A stretch of 61,748 nucleotides of DNA, taken from assembly GCF_014197145.1 (NCBI RefSeq), contig NZ_JACIEZ010000016.1:1-61748 (forward strand). Direction: 5' to 3'. Source of the DNA: Gellertiella hungarica. Its GTDB lineage: Bacteria; Pseudomonadota; Alphaproteobacteria; Rhizobiales; Rhizobiaceae. The translations under genes and the position numbers were made by a program. Under the pieces are notes generated by a model that saw only the letters and a list, made by a program, of their open reading frames with translations, was not told the origin of the DNA and ran no database searches. Below, piece after piece: positions 9,063-18,250 of this stretch; the first letter of the stretch is position 1, and each line of letters begins with the position of its first letter.

Positions 9063-9602
9063 CTAAAAACCTGCACCGGGCGTCGCAAGATAGGCCTTTT
9101 CCTCCTCGGTGGAGGTCCGCATCAGGATGGGGTTGCGATGGGGAAACCGCCCGAAACGGCGGATGACGTCCCGATGCCGCTCGGCATAATCGAGATAGAC
9201 AGGATCGCCGAGCGCTTCGAAGAGAGACACCGAACGATCCTGGTTGCGGAGATCCTCGCTGTGCTCGAAAGGCAGATAGAAAAATGCCCGATGCTCCCGC
9301 GGGACCGCATGGTCCAGCTGCCGTTCGACCGCTTCCTCCGCCAGCGCCAGGGCGAGGCAATCCGTGGCAAAGGCCAGCGGCGTGCCGCGGTAGATGTTGC
9401 GGGGAAACTGGTCAAAAACGATGACCGCCGCGAGCATCGCCGCGGCCTCCTCCCTCCACCGTCCGTCACAGCGTCGGGCCAGCGAAAGGTGAAGGTCGCG
9501 AAACCGGGCGGCGATCTCCATGTCCATGTCCGGCGTGGAGCGGAACCATTGCTCGAAGCTCAGCCTTCCGAACCAGTAATCCAGCACATCTTCCGGTCTC
9601 AT
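9063..9602 (-). CDS. DUF924 family protein
   Basis: A 179-residue soluble helical protein of the DUF924 family (TPR-like fold, function unknown). It carries the family hallmarks DYWFG near the N-terminus, FDQFPRNIYRG (about 85-95), FFYLPFEHSED (about 125-135) and GRFPHRN near the end. The start at 9602 is chosen because homology begins at MRPEDVLDYWFG; the upstream in-frame stretch to 9671 is not protein-like. It stands alone between the channel gene and the CHASE2 protein. Confidence 0.88.
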   Translation of the reverse strand: MRPEDVLDYWFGRLSFEQWFRSTPDMDMEIAARFRDLHLSLARRCDGRWREEAAAMLAAVIVFDQFPRNIYRGTPLAFATDCLALALAEEAVERQLDHAVPREHRAFFYLPFEHSEDLRNQDRSVSLFEALGDPVYLDYAERHRDVIRRFGRFPHRNPILMRTSTEEEKAYLATPGAGF

Positions 9603-9683
9603 GATCGTTTCGCCTCCGATGGTGATGCTCCCCCTATCTAGGGCGTCTCGCTGCGGATTGCACGCCCGCATTCCGCTCCGGGA

Positions 9684-12470
9684 TCAGAGCCGGCCGGAAC
9701 CGATCATGTCACGGATCGCGTCATTGTCCTGCGGCCGACCGAAGAGATAGCCCTGCCCCTGCTCGCAGCCGATCTCGGCCAGGAAGGCGCGCTGCGCCTC
9801 CGTCTCCACCCCCTCGCAGATCATGGTGATCGACAAGCCCTCGCAAAGGGAACGCACGGAGCGGATGATGGCCTGGCTGGAGGCGCTGTCCGTGAGGTTC
9901 CTGACGAACATCTGGTCGAGCTTCAGCTTGTCGAGGGGGAACTTGGCGAGGTAGCCGAACGAAGAGTAACCGGTGCCGAAATCGTCCAGCGCCAGGGTGA
10001 CCCCCAGCGCCTTGAGGTCGTTGAGCTTGCGCACCAGATCTCCGGACTGATCGAGGAACGTGGACTCCGTGATCTCGAGCTGAAGCCTGTCCGGCGGCAG
10101 GTTGGATTGGGCAAGCGCCTGCGCGACATCGCTGACGACGTCGCCGCGGGTGAACTGCAGCGGCGAGACGTTTACCGCCACGGTAATCGGTTCCGCCCAG
10201 GACATCGCGTCGTCGCAAGCCCGCCACAGCACCCACTGGCCGAGCTTCTCCACGAAGCCGTTGGCTTCGGCGATCTGGACGAAATCGCCCGGCGAGATCT
10301 GCCCGAGCTGCGGGTGGTTCCAGCGCACGAGCGCCTCGACGCCGATCAGCCTCCGGTCCTTCAGCGCCACCTGCGGCTGGTACGTGACCGAGATTTCGTT
10401 GCGCTCGAGCGCCCGCCAGAGCTCTCGCTCCATTTCCCGCCAGCGGGTGATCCTGTCCGAGGCGGCCGGATCGAAGCGTGTCCAGCCCGAGCCGTTGATG
10501 GCGCGGGCCTCGTCCAGCGCGAACTCCGCATTGTCGAGAAGCGTTGCGGCATCGGTCCCGCTTGTGGGCTCCCACAGCGCAAAGCCGATGTGAACGCCGA
10601 TCTTGGCGCGATGCTCCCCGATCAGGAAGGGAATTCCGAGAGTGCGGATCAGGCTTTCGGCGAACTTCGCGGGATCGTCGAAGTCGCGGGAGCCGCGGCG
10701 CGCGAGGCAGAAGGAATCGCCGCCCGTTCTCCCCACCAGAAGGACACCGGGATCGTAGGTTTCGAGTGTCCGCGCGACCAGCGTCAGCAGACTGTCGCCC
10801 ACATCGCGGCCGAGGGTCGTGTTGATGGTCTTGAAGCGGTGCAGGTTGAGCGAATAGACCGTGATGACGGGCGCCGAAGCGCTTTCTGCCGGCTGCTCCG
10901 CAAGCAGCTTGTCGAGGCGCGTGACAAACTCCGTTTCACGCAGCGCGCCGGTCAGCTGATCGAACCGGGACAACCGGTCGAGGGCCTCCTGCTGGCGCCG
11001 TCGCTCGGTGATGTCGCGGGCAGCGACACAGATGACGAAAGCCACGCCCTCGGGCCGCTCGAGCCTTGAAGGGGTAATCGAGTACTCGATGCAACGGCTG
11101 CCGCCGTCCCCCGGCAGCACGATTTCGCGCACGGCAGGCATCACGACCTCCCCGGACCGCACGCGCTCGAATATGGATTGTGCCTCCGCTTGCAGCCTTT
11201 CGGGCAGAACCTGCGCCATGGGAGCCCCCAGGCCCACCTGGCGGCCCGGCCTGAACACGCTGTAAACCCGCTCGCTGATTTCGATGAGGAGGCCGTCTTC
11301 GTCCGCCACCAGAATGGCATCCGAATTGTCGTTGATCACCTGCTCGAGGATCTGCCGGGTGTTGCGGGTCTCGATCGCCGCCATCTTCAGAAGCCAGCCC
11401 CGGATATCGAGCTCTATGACGGTGCGGGAGAAGGCGATCCCGACCAGCGCAAGATGAATGAGCGCGGTGTGCAGAGCAATGGCATGATCCCGGTACAGGT
11501 AGAAGGCGACGCCTTCGAAGACGAGACCGGTGGCCGCCAGGAACAGGAATTGCCCGGTCAGGCGGCGCGGCTTGAAAAAGAAGAACCCGGCGAGCGCAAC
11601 GGACAGGGCAAGCCCCGCAAGCCACGGATTGGCAGGCACCGCCACCCGGTTCTGCAGGAGCGTCTCGGCGGCCAGGATCTGCACCATAGGCCCCGGGATG
11701 TTCCCGTGAACGGGAACCGTGAAATAGTCCTTCAGCTCCACCGCGTGGGCACCCACCAGCACCGATTTTCCGTCGAGAGCACCCTTGCTCAGCTTTCCGG
11801 CAAGTAGTGTCGAGACCGAATAGACCGGAACGGTCGCGGGATTGATGGAGAAGTCGATGGGGAAGTGCTCGAGCCTGTTCCCTTCGTTGCCCGCAAGCAG
11901 CGTCGGGATGGAGGCGAGCGGGCCATCCGGTGCCGGCACGGCATAGGGCATGTCCCGGACGACCCCATCCATGCCGGGAATGACGTTGACGGCGCCCAGC
12001 CACGCATTGTCGGCGAGCTCGGGAATGGGAGAGGTCAGGGAAAGCTGCTGGCGGCTTCGCTCGGCGGCGCTGCTTTGCAGGAAGGCCGGAAGGATGACTG
12101 CGCCGCCCGCCCTCTTCAGCGCCGCGGCGAAGGCCTCGTCCTGCGCGGGATCGGAGCGGGCGGAGAAATCGATGTCGAAGGCAATGTCCCGAACACCGGA
12201 CTTCATCAGTTCATCGACGATCTGCCCGTGGATGGAGCGCGGCCAGGGCCATACGCCGATGGTATCGAGGCTCTTCTTGTCGATGGCCAGAAAGGCGATC
12301 CCGCCCGAAGCCCGCCGGGGCGAGAACGCCATGCGGTTCTCCGTCAGAAAGGCATCGACGGAGCGGACATAGTTCATGCCATGGAAGAGATAGCCAGCGA
12401 GCAGAAAGGCCGCCAGGCTGGCCATGAGGATGAAGGTACGGCGCGGCGAGCCGGCAAACCGGAGCTTCAC
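9684..12470 (-). CDS. CHASE2-PAS-GGDEF-EAL cyclic di-GMP phosphodiesterase
   Basis: A 928-residue membrane sensor. It has an N-terminal transmembrane helix (about 13-31), a periplasmic CHASE2 domain (about 35-280), three further membrane helices (about 283-350), a PAS domain (about 370-490), a GGDEF domain (about 495-655) and an EAL domain (about 670-920). The cyclase motif is GGDSF rather than GGDEF, so cyclase activity is doubtful. The EAL domain keeps its signature (GVEALVRW) and DDFGTGYSS, so the protein should hydrolyse cyclic di-GMP. It follows the FecR-domain gene by 18 bases in the same direction; FecR and CHASE2 proteins are a recurrent pair, with the FecR protein as likely extracytoplasmic partner. 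Confidence 0.9.
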   Translation of the reverse strand: MKLRFAGSPRRTFILMASLAAFLLAGYLFHGMNYVRSVDAFLTENRMAFSPRRASGGIAFLAIDKKSLDTIGVWPWPRSIHGQIVDELMKSGVRDIAFDIDFSARSDPAQDEAFAAALKRAGGAVILPAFLQSSAAERSRQQLSLTSPIPELADNAWLGAVNVIPGMDGVVRDMPYAVPAPDGPLASIPTLLAGNEGNRLEHFPIDFSINPATVPVYSVSTLLAGKLSKGALDGKSVLVGAHAVELKDYFTVPVHGNIPGPMVQILAAETLLQNRVAVPANPWLAGLALSVALAGFFFFKPRRLTGQFLFLAATGLVFEGVAFYLYRDHAIALHTALIHLALVGIAFSRTVIELDIRGWLLKMAAIETRNTRQILEQVINDNSDAILVADEDGLLIEISERVYSVFRPGRQVGLGAPMAQVLPERLQAEAQSIFERVRSGEVVMPAVREIVLPGDGGSRCIEYSITPSRLERPEGVAFVICVAARDITERRRQQEALDRLSRFDQLTGALRETEFVTRLDKLLAEQPAESASAPVITVYSLNLHRFKTINTTLGRDVGDSLLTLVARTLETYDPGVLLVGRTGGDSFCLARRGSRDFDDPAKFAESLIRTLGIPFLIGEHRAKIGVHIGFALWEPTSGTDAATLLDNAEFALDEARAINGSGWTRFDPAASDRITRWREMERELWRALERNEISVTYQPQVALKDRRLIGVEALVRWNHPQLGQISPGDFVQIAEANGFVEKLGQWVLWRACDDAMSWAEPITVAVNVSPLQFTRGDVVSDVAQALAQSNLPPDRLQLEITESTFLDQSGDLVRKLNDLKALGVTLALDDFGTGYSSFGYLAKFPLDKLKLDQMFVRNLTDSASSQAIIRSVRSLCEGLSITMICEGVETEAQRAFLAEIGCEQGQGYLFGRPQDNDAIRDMIGSGRL

Positions 12471-12488
12471 GGGAGCTGCCTGCCCGTG

Positions 12489-13634
12489 TCAGTTCTTGCC
12501 CTTGTACCTGTTGCCGCCTTCGCCCTTGCCCTTGCTCTCACTTTTCCCATCGCCGGTATCCCTCCCACCGGCATTATCATGACCTGAATTGCTGTCGGAA
12601 GCGTTACCTTTTCCCTCGCTTTCCCTGTCGGAACGATCCTTGCCCTCGGAGCCGCTCCCGGCACTGTCCCTGCCGCTGCCGTCGGCGCCCGAGCTGCCCT
12701 TTCCGCCACTGGAACCGGAGCCGGAAGTCCCGCCGGGTGCGCCGCTGCCCGTGCTGCCGGACTTGCCCGCGTCGGATCCCGACGACGAGGCACCGCCACC
12801 CGAAGCCGAACCACCTGCCGGACTGCCCCCGGATGCGGAGCCGCCACCGGTTCCCTTGCCCGACGTGCCGGAAGACGACCCCGACGACCCGGTGTCCGTG
12901 CCCTTGGAGGATTTGGTCTCGTTATCGGGGGATGCGGTTCCGGAGGCTTCATCGGTGCCGGGAGCACCGGTTGCCGCGGCCGCCGTGCTTTTTGCCGTCT
13001 TTGAGGGAACGGCTGCCTGCGGAGCGGGAACCATGGGCGAGAAGGGCGAGACCTTCACGATGGGCTCGAAATGCTTGTTGGTGCCGGTGACCGCCATGGC
13101 GGTCCGGGGATTGTTGTCGACAGCCGCCTTCTGGCCGGCCCGCACGCCCGTGCGCTCCCCGGAAAGTGCATCGGTCACCTCCACACGTCCTCGGTCCACG
13201 CCGACGGTGGCCCCCTTCCCGGAGACGGTCACGCTGAAGACGGTGCCTTTGACGACGGCGGCAAGATAGGGCGTCTGTACGGCCAGATGCGGCTTGACCT
13301 TGGGATCGATCTCCAGACGGATCGTCCCCGCCTGCTGCGCGAAATCCGTGTGAACGGCAAAGCCGGGGCGCTCGTAGACGCCTGCAAGCGTGTTGGGCTG
13401 GAAGGTCACCCGATCCTTGGCCCGCTGCAGGACCACCCGGCCGCGCGGGCCCGTGCTGATCCAGCTCTGGTTCTTCACCGTCATCCCGGGCTTCAGGGGA
13501 AACCACGTCTTCCGGTCTTCCGTGTAGCTCGAAGGCTGGCTGACCTTGGCAACCACCCAGTCGGCGGCCAGAGCGGCCACGGGCTGAGCAAGGGAAAGAA
13601 GTGCGAGTGCGGGAACGAGGAGGAACTTCTTCAT
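12489..13634 (-). CDS. exported FecR-domain protein with Gly/Ser-rich tail
   Basis: A 381-residue protein with a signal peptide (1-23, ALAA), an SH3-like N-terminal segment, and a FecR domain (about 70-165, including TPYLAAVVKGTVFSV). After about residue 205 it turns into a 175-residue low-complexity region of Gly, Ser, Asp and Lys, ending in a basic stretch (GNRYKGKN). The tail is probably an unstructured periplasmic or surface-exposed linker. It is first in a two-gene operon with the CHASE2-GGDEF-EAL protein and could present a cell-wall or polymer signal to it. The tail's codon repeats are prone to length change. Confidence 0.82.
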   Translation of the reverse strand: MKKFLLVPALALLSLAQPVAALAADWVVAKVSQPSSYTEDRKTWFPLKPGMTVKNQSWISTGPRGRVVLQRAKDRVTFQPNTLAGVYERPGFAVHTDFAQQAGTIRLEIDPKVKPHLAVQTPYLAAVVKGTVFSVTVSGKGATVGVDRGRVEVTDALSGERTGVRAGQKAAVDNNPRTAMAVTGTNKHFEPIVKVSPFSPMVPAPQAAVPSKTAKSTAAAATGAPGTDEASGTASPDNETKSSKGTDTGSSGSSSGTSGKGTGGGSASGGSPAGGSASGGGASSSGSDAGKSGSTGSGAPGGTSGSGSSGGKGSSGADGSGRDSAGSGSEGKDRSDRESEGKGNASDSNSGHDNAGGRDTGDGKSESKGKGEGGNRYKGKN

Positions 13635-13786
13635 GACGCATCCATGTACAGATTTGATTATGAGCTAAAATCATATTGCTGAATCGCTTCTTAAACCCTG
13701 CGAGATATCGCGGGAAATGCAGCGCTAAATTGCATCACTGTTAATGATTGGTTGCGAAATTGCGCACAAGCGAAACGAGCCATTCC

Positions 13787-13812
13787 GGAACCGGATGGCA
13801 CTGCCTCGCGTT
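13787..13812 (+). promoter_or_regulatory. EcfG-type stress promoter of ku1-ligD
   Basis: GGAAC (13787-13791), 17 bases, CGTT (13809-13812), an exact match to the alphaproteobacterial general-stress consensus. Transcription would begin near 13820, which rules out the open frame upstream and fixes the ku1 start at 13850. Confidence 0.8.
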
Positions 13813-13849
13813 GGTTTCGCTGACGATCCACGGATGGCGGGGGAGCAGG

Positions 13850-14707
13850 ATGACGGCGCGCGCAAGCTGGAAAGGCGAGATTTCCATCGGGGACCTGTCG
13901 CTGATGCTGACCCTTCACGCTGCGGCTTCAACCTCGGAGCGCATCGTCTTCCACATGCTGAACCGCCGCACAGGCAACCGCCTGCACCGCGAGTTTGTCG
14001 ACAGCGAAAGCGGCAAGGCGGTCGACGATGCGGACGAGATGAAGGGCTACGAGGTCGCGGACGACGATTATCTGGTCATCGATCCCGAGGAGATATCCGG
14101 TGCCGTGCCCAGGAACGATCACCGGCTGCATGTGGAAGCGGTGATCGACCGCGAGGATTTCGACCGCCTGTTTCTGGACCGGCCCTATTTCCTCCTTCCG
14201 GCACGGGAGGAGGACAGGGAGGATTACGTCCGCCTGCGGGATGCGCTGGCCGCCAAAAACCGCGCGATCATTGCCAGCGCGGTTCTGTTCCGCAGGGTGC
14301 GCCATCTGATCATCCGCGCCGAGAGCGGAGGCCTCGTGGCCGCCACGCTGCACTTCAGGCAGGAGGTGCGCTCTTCCGACGAAGTCTTTGACCAGATTCC
14401 CGAAATATCCGTGAAAGGCGAGATGCTGGAGCTTGCGACCCACATCATCCAAACCCGTGCCGGCGCGTTCGATCCCGAAGCCTTCGACGATCGTTACGAG
14501 GCAGCCCTCGTCGAGGTGGTCAAGGCGAAGCTGGCCGGCCGCAAGATCCGCAAGCCGCCGGAGCCCGAGCGGGGCAAGGTGATCGACCTCATGCAGGCGC
14601 TGCGCGAGAGCGCGGATCTTGCCGGGTCCGACGGCAGGAAGCCGGCCGGCAAGGCAGGCGGCCGCAAACCGGCAAAACAGGCGCCGCGCAAGCGAAAGGC
14701 AGGTTGA
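13850..14707 (+). CDS. ku: Ku protein (first copy)
   Basis: A 285-residue bacterial Ku, the ring-shaped DNA-end-binding protein of non-homologous end joining. It has the family start (WKGEISIGDLSL), the Ku core with RRTGNRLHREFVD and a GYEV segment, and the LELATHIIQ region. A lysine/arginine-rich C-terminal tail (about 255-285) is of the kind that helps Ku thread along DNA and recruit LigD. A GGGGAGCAGG site and the stress promoter 40 bases upstream support the start. The stop is three bases before ligD, so the two are co-transcribed. A second, clearly different Ku faces this operon from 18089. Confidence 0.92.
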   Translation: MTARASWKGEISIGDLSLMLTLHAAASTSERIVFHMLNRRTGNRLHREFVDSESGKAVDDADEMKGYEVADDDYLVIDPEEISGAVPRNDHRLHVEAVIDREDFDRLFLDRPYFLLPAREEDREDYVRLRDALAAKNRAIIASAVLFRRVRHLIIRAESGGLVAATLHFRQEVRSSDEVFDQIPEISVKGEMLELATHIIQTRAGAFDPEAFDDRYEAALVEVVKAKLAGRKIRKPPEPERGKVIDLMQALRESADLAGSDGRKPAGKAGGRKPAKQAPRKRKAG

Positions 14708-14710
14708 GCC

Positions 14711-17260
14711 ATGGCAGGATCACTCGAAACCTATCATGCGAAACGCAACTTTCGCTCGACGCGGGAGCCGCGCGGCCGGAAGGGAAAGTCCGCCGGCAAC
14801 AGCTTCTGCATCCAGAAGCACGATGCCACGCGGCTGCATTATGATTTCCGCCTCGAAATGGACGGCGTTCTCAAGAGCTGGGCCGTCACGCGCGGCCCGA
14901 GCCTCGATCCCGAGGACAAGCGGCTTGCGGTGCATGTGGAAGATCATCCGCTGGACTACGGAGACTTCGAGGGCACCATCCCGAAGGGAGAATATGGAGG
15001 CGGAACGGTGCTCCTCTGGGACCGGGGCACCTGGACACCGGACGGCGATCCGCACCGCGGCTATGCCAAGGGCCACATGGAGTTCACGCTCGACGGCGAA
15101 AAGCTGAAGGGACGCTGGCATCTGGTGCGGATGCACGGGCGGGGCCGTGAAAAACGCGAAAACTGGCTGCTGATCAAGGGGGATGACGAGTTTGCCCGTC
15201 CGGGCGACGACGGCGCCTATCTGAAGGAGGCGCCCCTGTCGGTGAAGACGGGCCGCGAGCTCGGCGAGATCGCCGGAGAGAAGCCCGGCTGGTCGTCGAA
15301 GGCAGGCGGTGCGATCAAGGCGAAGGATGGGAAGGGCACCGGCAAGAAGCCTTCCCGGGAGAAGGCGAAGGCCATGCCCGCAGCGCCGCTGGCGCTTCCG
15401 GAAGAGGCCGCCGCAGCGCCCCTGCCGGATTTCGTCGAACCGCAGCTCGCCACACTCGTGGAGAAGCCACCCGAAGGCGACGACTACATCCACGAGATCA
15501 AGTTCGACGGCTACCGGCTGCTCGCGCGCCTGGAGAAAGGCAAGGTGACCTTCCTCACGCGAACCGGGCTCGACTGGACCGAACGTTTCGGCCCGGGCGT
15601 CGCAGCGGCCATCGCCGATCTTCCGGCGAAAAGCCTGCTTCTGGACGGCGAACTCGTCGTGGAGCGGGAGGGAGGCATCTCCGATTTCTCCGCTTTGCAG
15701 GCCGATCTTTCGGAAGATCGTCACGATCGCTTCCGCTTCTATGCCTTCGATATCCTCCATCTGGACGGTCATGATCTTCGGGAGCTGCCGCTTGCGGAGC
15801 GCAAGAGCGTGCTGGAGAGGCTGATACCGCCCTCAGATGTCACTCTTCGCTTCAGCGGCCATTTCGCCGATACCGGAGCGGATGTGCTTGCCCATGCGTG
15901 CCGGCTCGGGCTCGAGGGCATCGTGTCGAAGCGGGCAGACCTCCCCTACCGGTCGGGCCGCTCGCGAAGCTGGCTGAAGGCGAAGTGTTCGGCCCGTCAG
16001 GAATTCGTCATCGGCGGCTACGTCCCCTCCTCCGTCTCCAACCGCGCCATCGGGGCTCTTGTGCTCGGGGTCTTCGAGGGTGACAATCTGGTGCACGTGG
16101 GCAAGGTGGGGACGGGCTTCAGCCGCGCCGTGGCGGAAAGCCTGTTCCGGCAGCTCCAGCCGCTCCGGACCGACCGTTCGCCCTTTGCGGCCAGGCTGAC
16201 GTCGGCCGAGGCGAAGGGCGTGCGCTTCCTCAAGCCCGAGAAGGTTGCGGAGATCGAGTTTCGAGCCTGGACGGGGGACGGGCATCTGCGCCACGCCTCC
16301 TTCCGCGGCTTGCGGGAAGACAAGGACGCCAGCGCCATCCGCCGGGAAGCAAAGCCGGCATCGGGAGAAAAAGCCATGCCCACCGGGGAGCAGGAAAAGC
16401 CCGCCGCCCTCTTCAAGGGGCTGACCCATCCGGACCGCATCTACTGGCCGGAAGAGGGCGTCACCAAGCTTGGTCTGGCCGAGTATTATGCGGAAATGTG
16501 GGACTATCTCGCCCCCTTCGTGACAGGCCGGGCGCTCGCCCTCCTCCGCTGCCCGGAAGGCATCAACGGCGAACGCTTCTTCCAGAAACACAAGTGGCGC
16601 GGGATGAACGCCGCGATCCAGTCTGTGAAGGACCCCGGCGAACCGGACGAGGAGCCGCTGCTTTCGATCCGCGACGTCAAGGGCATCGTGGCGCTTGCGC
16701 AGTCGGCGGCCCTGGAGATCCACCCCTGGGGCTCGACGCTGAAGGCCGTCGAAAGGCCGGACATGCTCATCCTCGACCTTGATCCCGGCGAAGGCGTGGC
16801 CTGGACGGAGGTGATCGAAGGGGCGACTTTCGCACGCCGCCTTCTGGAGGAGGCGGGGCTCGCCGCCTATGTCAAGACTTCCGGCGGCAAGGGGTTGCAC
16901 GTCGTGGCTCCGCTGAAACCAAAGGCCGACTGGGACGCAGTGAAGGCCTATACGAAGTCCGTTGCGGACCGCATGGCCGACGAGCAGCCCGACCGCTATG
17001 TCTCCACCATCACCAAGGCAAAGCGTGTCGGCAAGATATTCGTGGATTATCTGCGCAATCAGCGCGGCATGACGGCAGTGGCCCCCTACTCGCCCAGGGC
17101 GAGACCCGGTGCCCCCGTCTCCATGCCGGTCTTCTGGGAGGAGCTGAGCCCGGCAGTCGGGCCTCAGCACTTCACGCTCATGAATGCCGTTGCGCGGATG
17201 GACGCTCTTTCGGAGGATCCCTGGAAGGATTTCTGGGAAAAGGCCCGCCCCCTGCCCTGA
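14711..17260 (+). CDS. ligD: DNA ligase D (PE-LIG-POL)
   Basis: An 849-residue multifunctional end-joining enzyme. The 3'-phosphoesterase domain is N-terminal (about 30-165, HDATRLHYDFRLEMDG). The ATP-dependent ligase domain (about 240-540) has the nucleophile Lys264 in EIKFDGYRL. The primase-like polymerase domain is C-terminal (about 560-845), with LDLDPGEGV metal-binding aspartates and TSGGKGLHVV. This order is typical of rhizobial LigD. It processes, fills and seals ends held by Ku. It is second in the ku1-ligD operon. Its end lies 13 bases from that of the convergent second ku gene. Confidence 0.95.
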   Translation: MAGSLETYHAKRNFRSTREPRGRKGKSAGNSFCIQKHDATRLHYDFRLEMDGVLKSWAVTRGPSLDPEDKRLAVHVEDHPLDYGDFEGTIPKGEYGGGTVLLWDRGTWTPDGDPHRGYAKGHMEFTLDGEKLKGRWHLVRMHGRGREKRENWLLIKGDDEFARPGDDGAYLKEAPLSVKTGRELGEIAGEKPGWSSKAGGAIKAKDGKGTGKKPSREKAKAMPAAPLALPEEAAAAPLPDFVEPQLATLVEKPPEGDDYIHEIKFDGYRLLARLEKGKVTFLTRTGLDWTERFGPGVAAAIADLPAKSLLLDGELVVEREGGISDFSALQADLSEDRHDRFRFYAFDILHLDGHDLRELPLAERKSVLERLIPPSDVTLRFSGHFADTGADVLAHACRLGLEGIVSKRADLPYRSGRSRSWLKAKCSARQEFVIGGYVPSSVSNRAIGALVLGVFEGDNLVHVGKVGTGFSRAVAESLFRQLQPLRTDRSPFAARLTSAEAKGVRFLKPEKVAEIEFRAWTGDGHLRHASFRGLREDKDASAIRREAKPASGEKAMPTGEQEKPAALFKGLTHPDRIYWPEEGVTKLGLAEYYAEMWDYLAPFVTGRALALLRCPEGINGERFFQKHKWRGMNAAIQSVKDPGEPDEEPLLSIRDVKGIVALAQSAALEIHPWGSTLKAVERPDMLILDLDPGEGVAWTEVIEGATFARRLLEEAGLAAYVKTSGGKGLHVVAPLKPKADWDAVKAYTKSVADRMADEQPDRYVSTITKAKRVGKIFVDYLRNQRGMTAVAPYSPRARPGAPVSMPVFWEELSPAVGPQHFTLMNAVARMDALSEDPWKDFWEKARPLP

Positions 17261-17273
17261 GTTGAGGCTTTCC

Positions 17274-18089
17274 CTATTTCCGACCGGCCTTGCGATCCTT
17301 GTCGAGGCTCTGCCTGAGCGCGTCCATGATGTTGACCACATTGCCCTTCTCGGGCTCGGCACGCCGGGGCGCGGATTTCTTGCTGGCCGTCTTCTTCCGT
17401 GCCTTCTTGTGCTCGGCAATGATCTCCCGAAGCCGCTCGTTGACGGGATCGTCGATCTCCCCGGGCTCCCACCCCTGCTTCTCCTGCGAGAGAAGCCGGA
17501 CGACGGCAGTGCGTGCCTTTGTGCCGGCCTTCTCCTTTTCCAGTTCGCCGAAATACTCCTCGGGCGGTCGCACCTCGTCGCCGTAGCGCAGGGTCCAGAC
17601 GACCATGCCGCGGCCGCGCGGTTCGATCATGACGGCGCGCTCGCGCCGATACAGAACCAGCCGGGCAATGCCCACGGTACCGGTCTCCTCCATGGCGGCG
17701 CGGATCACGGCAAAGGCCTCCTCGCCCACCTCGTCATCGGGAAAGAGATAATGCGGCCGGTCGAGAAAAAGCGCCGGAATCTCGTCGGCGCCGATAAAGA
17801 GGTCGATATCGATGGTGCGCGTGCTGTCCAGCGCCACCGCATCGATCTCGTCTTCCTCAAGCATCACATATTTCCCTTCGGCATGTTCATAGCCGCGGAT
17901 CTGGTCGTCATCCTCGACCACCTTGCCCGTTACGGCGTCCACGTAGCGGCTCATGACGCGATTGCCGGTCTTGCGGTTGACCGTGGTGAAGCGCACCTTT
18001 TCCTCGTCGGTAAGCGCCGGCATCATGGCAACAGGGCAGGTCACCAGCGTCAGCTTCAGATAGCCTTTCCAGAAGGGTCTCGGGGCCAT
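17274..18089 (-). CDS. ku: Ku protein (second copy)
   Basis: A 271-residue Ku with the classical start (MAPRPFWKGYLKLTLVTCPV) and the core segment VNRKTGNRVMSRYVDAVTGK. Its C-terminal tail is shorter and less basic than that of the first copy. In Sinorhizobium meliloti two different Ku proteins (Ku3 and Ku4) work together in a stress-induced end-joining pathway; this convergent pair is a plausible counterpart. The start at 18089 is fixed by homology and a GGAGA site. The in-frame extension to 18329 overlaps a terminator and a promoter and is rejected. Confidence 0.92.
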   Translation of the reverse strand: MAPRPFWKGYLKLTLVTCPVAMMPALTDEEKVRFTTVNRKTGNRVMSRYVDAVTGKVVEDDDQIRGYEHAEGKYVMLEEDEIDAVALDSTRTIDIDLFIGADEIPALFLDRPHYLFPDDEVGEEAFAVIRAAMEETGTVGIARLVLYRRERAVMIEPRGRGMVVWTLRYGDEVRPPEEYFGELEKEKAGTKARTAVVRLLSQEKQGWEPGEIDDPVNERLREIIAEHKKARKKTASKKSAPRRAEPEKGNVVNIMDALRQSLDKDRKAGRK

Positions 18090-18120
18090 GATGCGGTCTC
18101 CTTCACAACACGCGCAGAAC

Positions 18121-18152
18121 ATAAAAAAAGCGCCCCTTGGGGTAAGGGGCGC
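18121..18152 (-). terminator. intrinsic terminator inside the ku2 leader
   Basis: On the minus strand, GCGCCCCTT-ACCCC-AAGGGGCGC is followed by seven T residues. It lies between the stress promoter at 18251-18275 and the ku2 start at 18089. No other minus-strand gene precedes it. It should stop most transcripts at about 120 nucleotides, or act as an attenuator for ku2. Confidence 0.75.
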
Positions 18153-18245
18153 AGTTGTCTCTAGGGTCGCTGGGGGCGAACATGCCGGGTGCCGACGCCG
18201 CGACGAAATGGAACATCTCCTCACATCCCAACCAGCATGCTCGCA
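18122..18245 (-). ncRNA. candidate stress-induced small RNA upstream of ku2
   Basis: The stretch from the predicted start of the minus-strand EcfG promoter (about 18244) to the T tract of the intrinsic terminator (18122) would give a discrete RNA of about 120 nucleotides. A 37-codon frame (18216-18103) crosses the terminator stem and has no spaced ribosome site, so coding is unlikely. Read-through would reach ku2. This is inference from promoter plus terminator, without expression data. Confidence 0.4.
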
Positions 18246-18250
18246 GCTAG

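Noticed and set aside
15833-17419. A 528-residue frame antisense to ligD
   Set aside because: Shadow of ligD; runs across the ku2 gene end.
18103-18216. A 37-codon minus-strand frame in the ku2 leader
   Set aside because: GGAG abuts the ATG with no spacer, and the frame runs through the terminator stem; a non-coding role is more likely.
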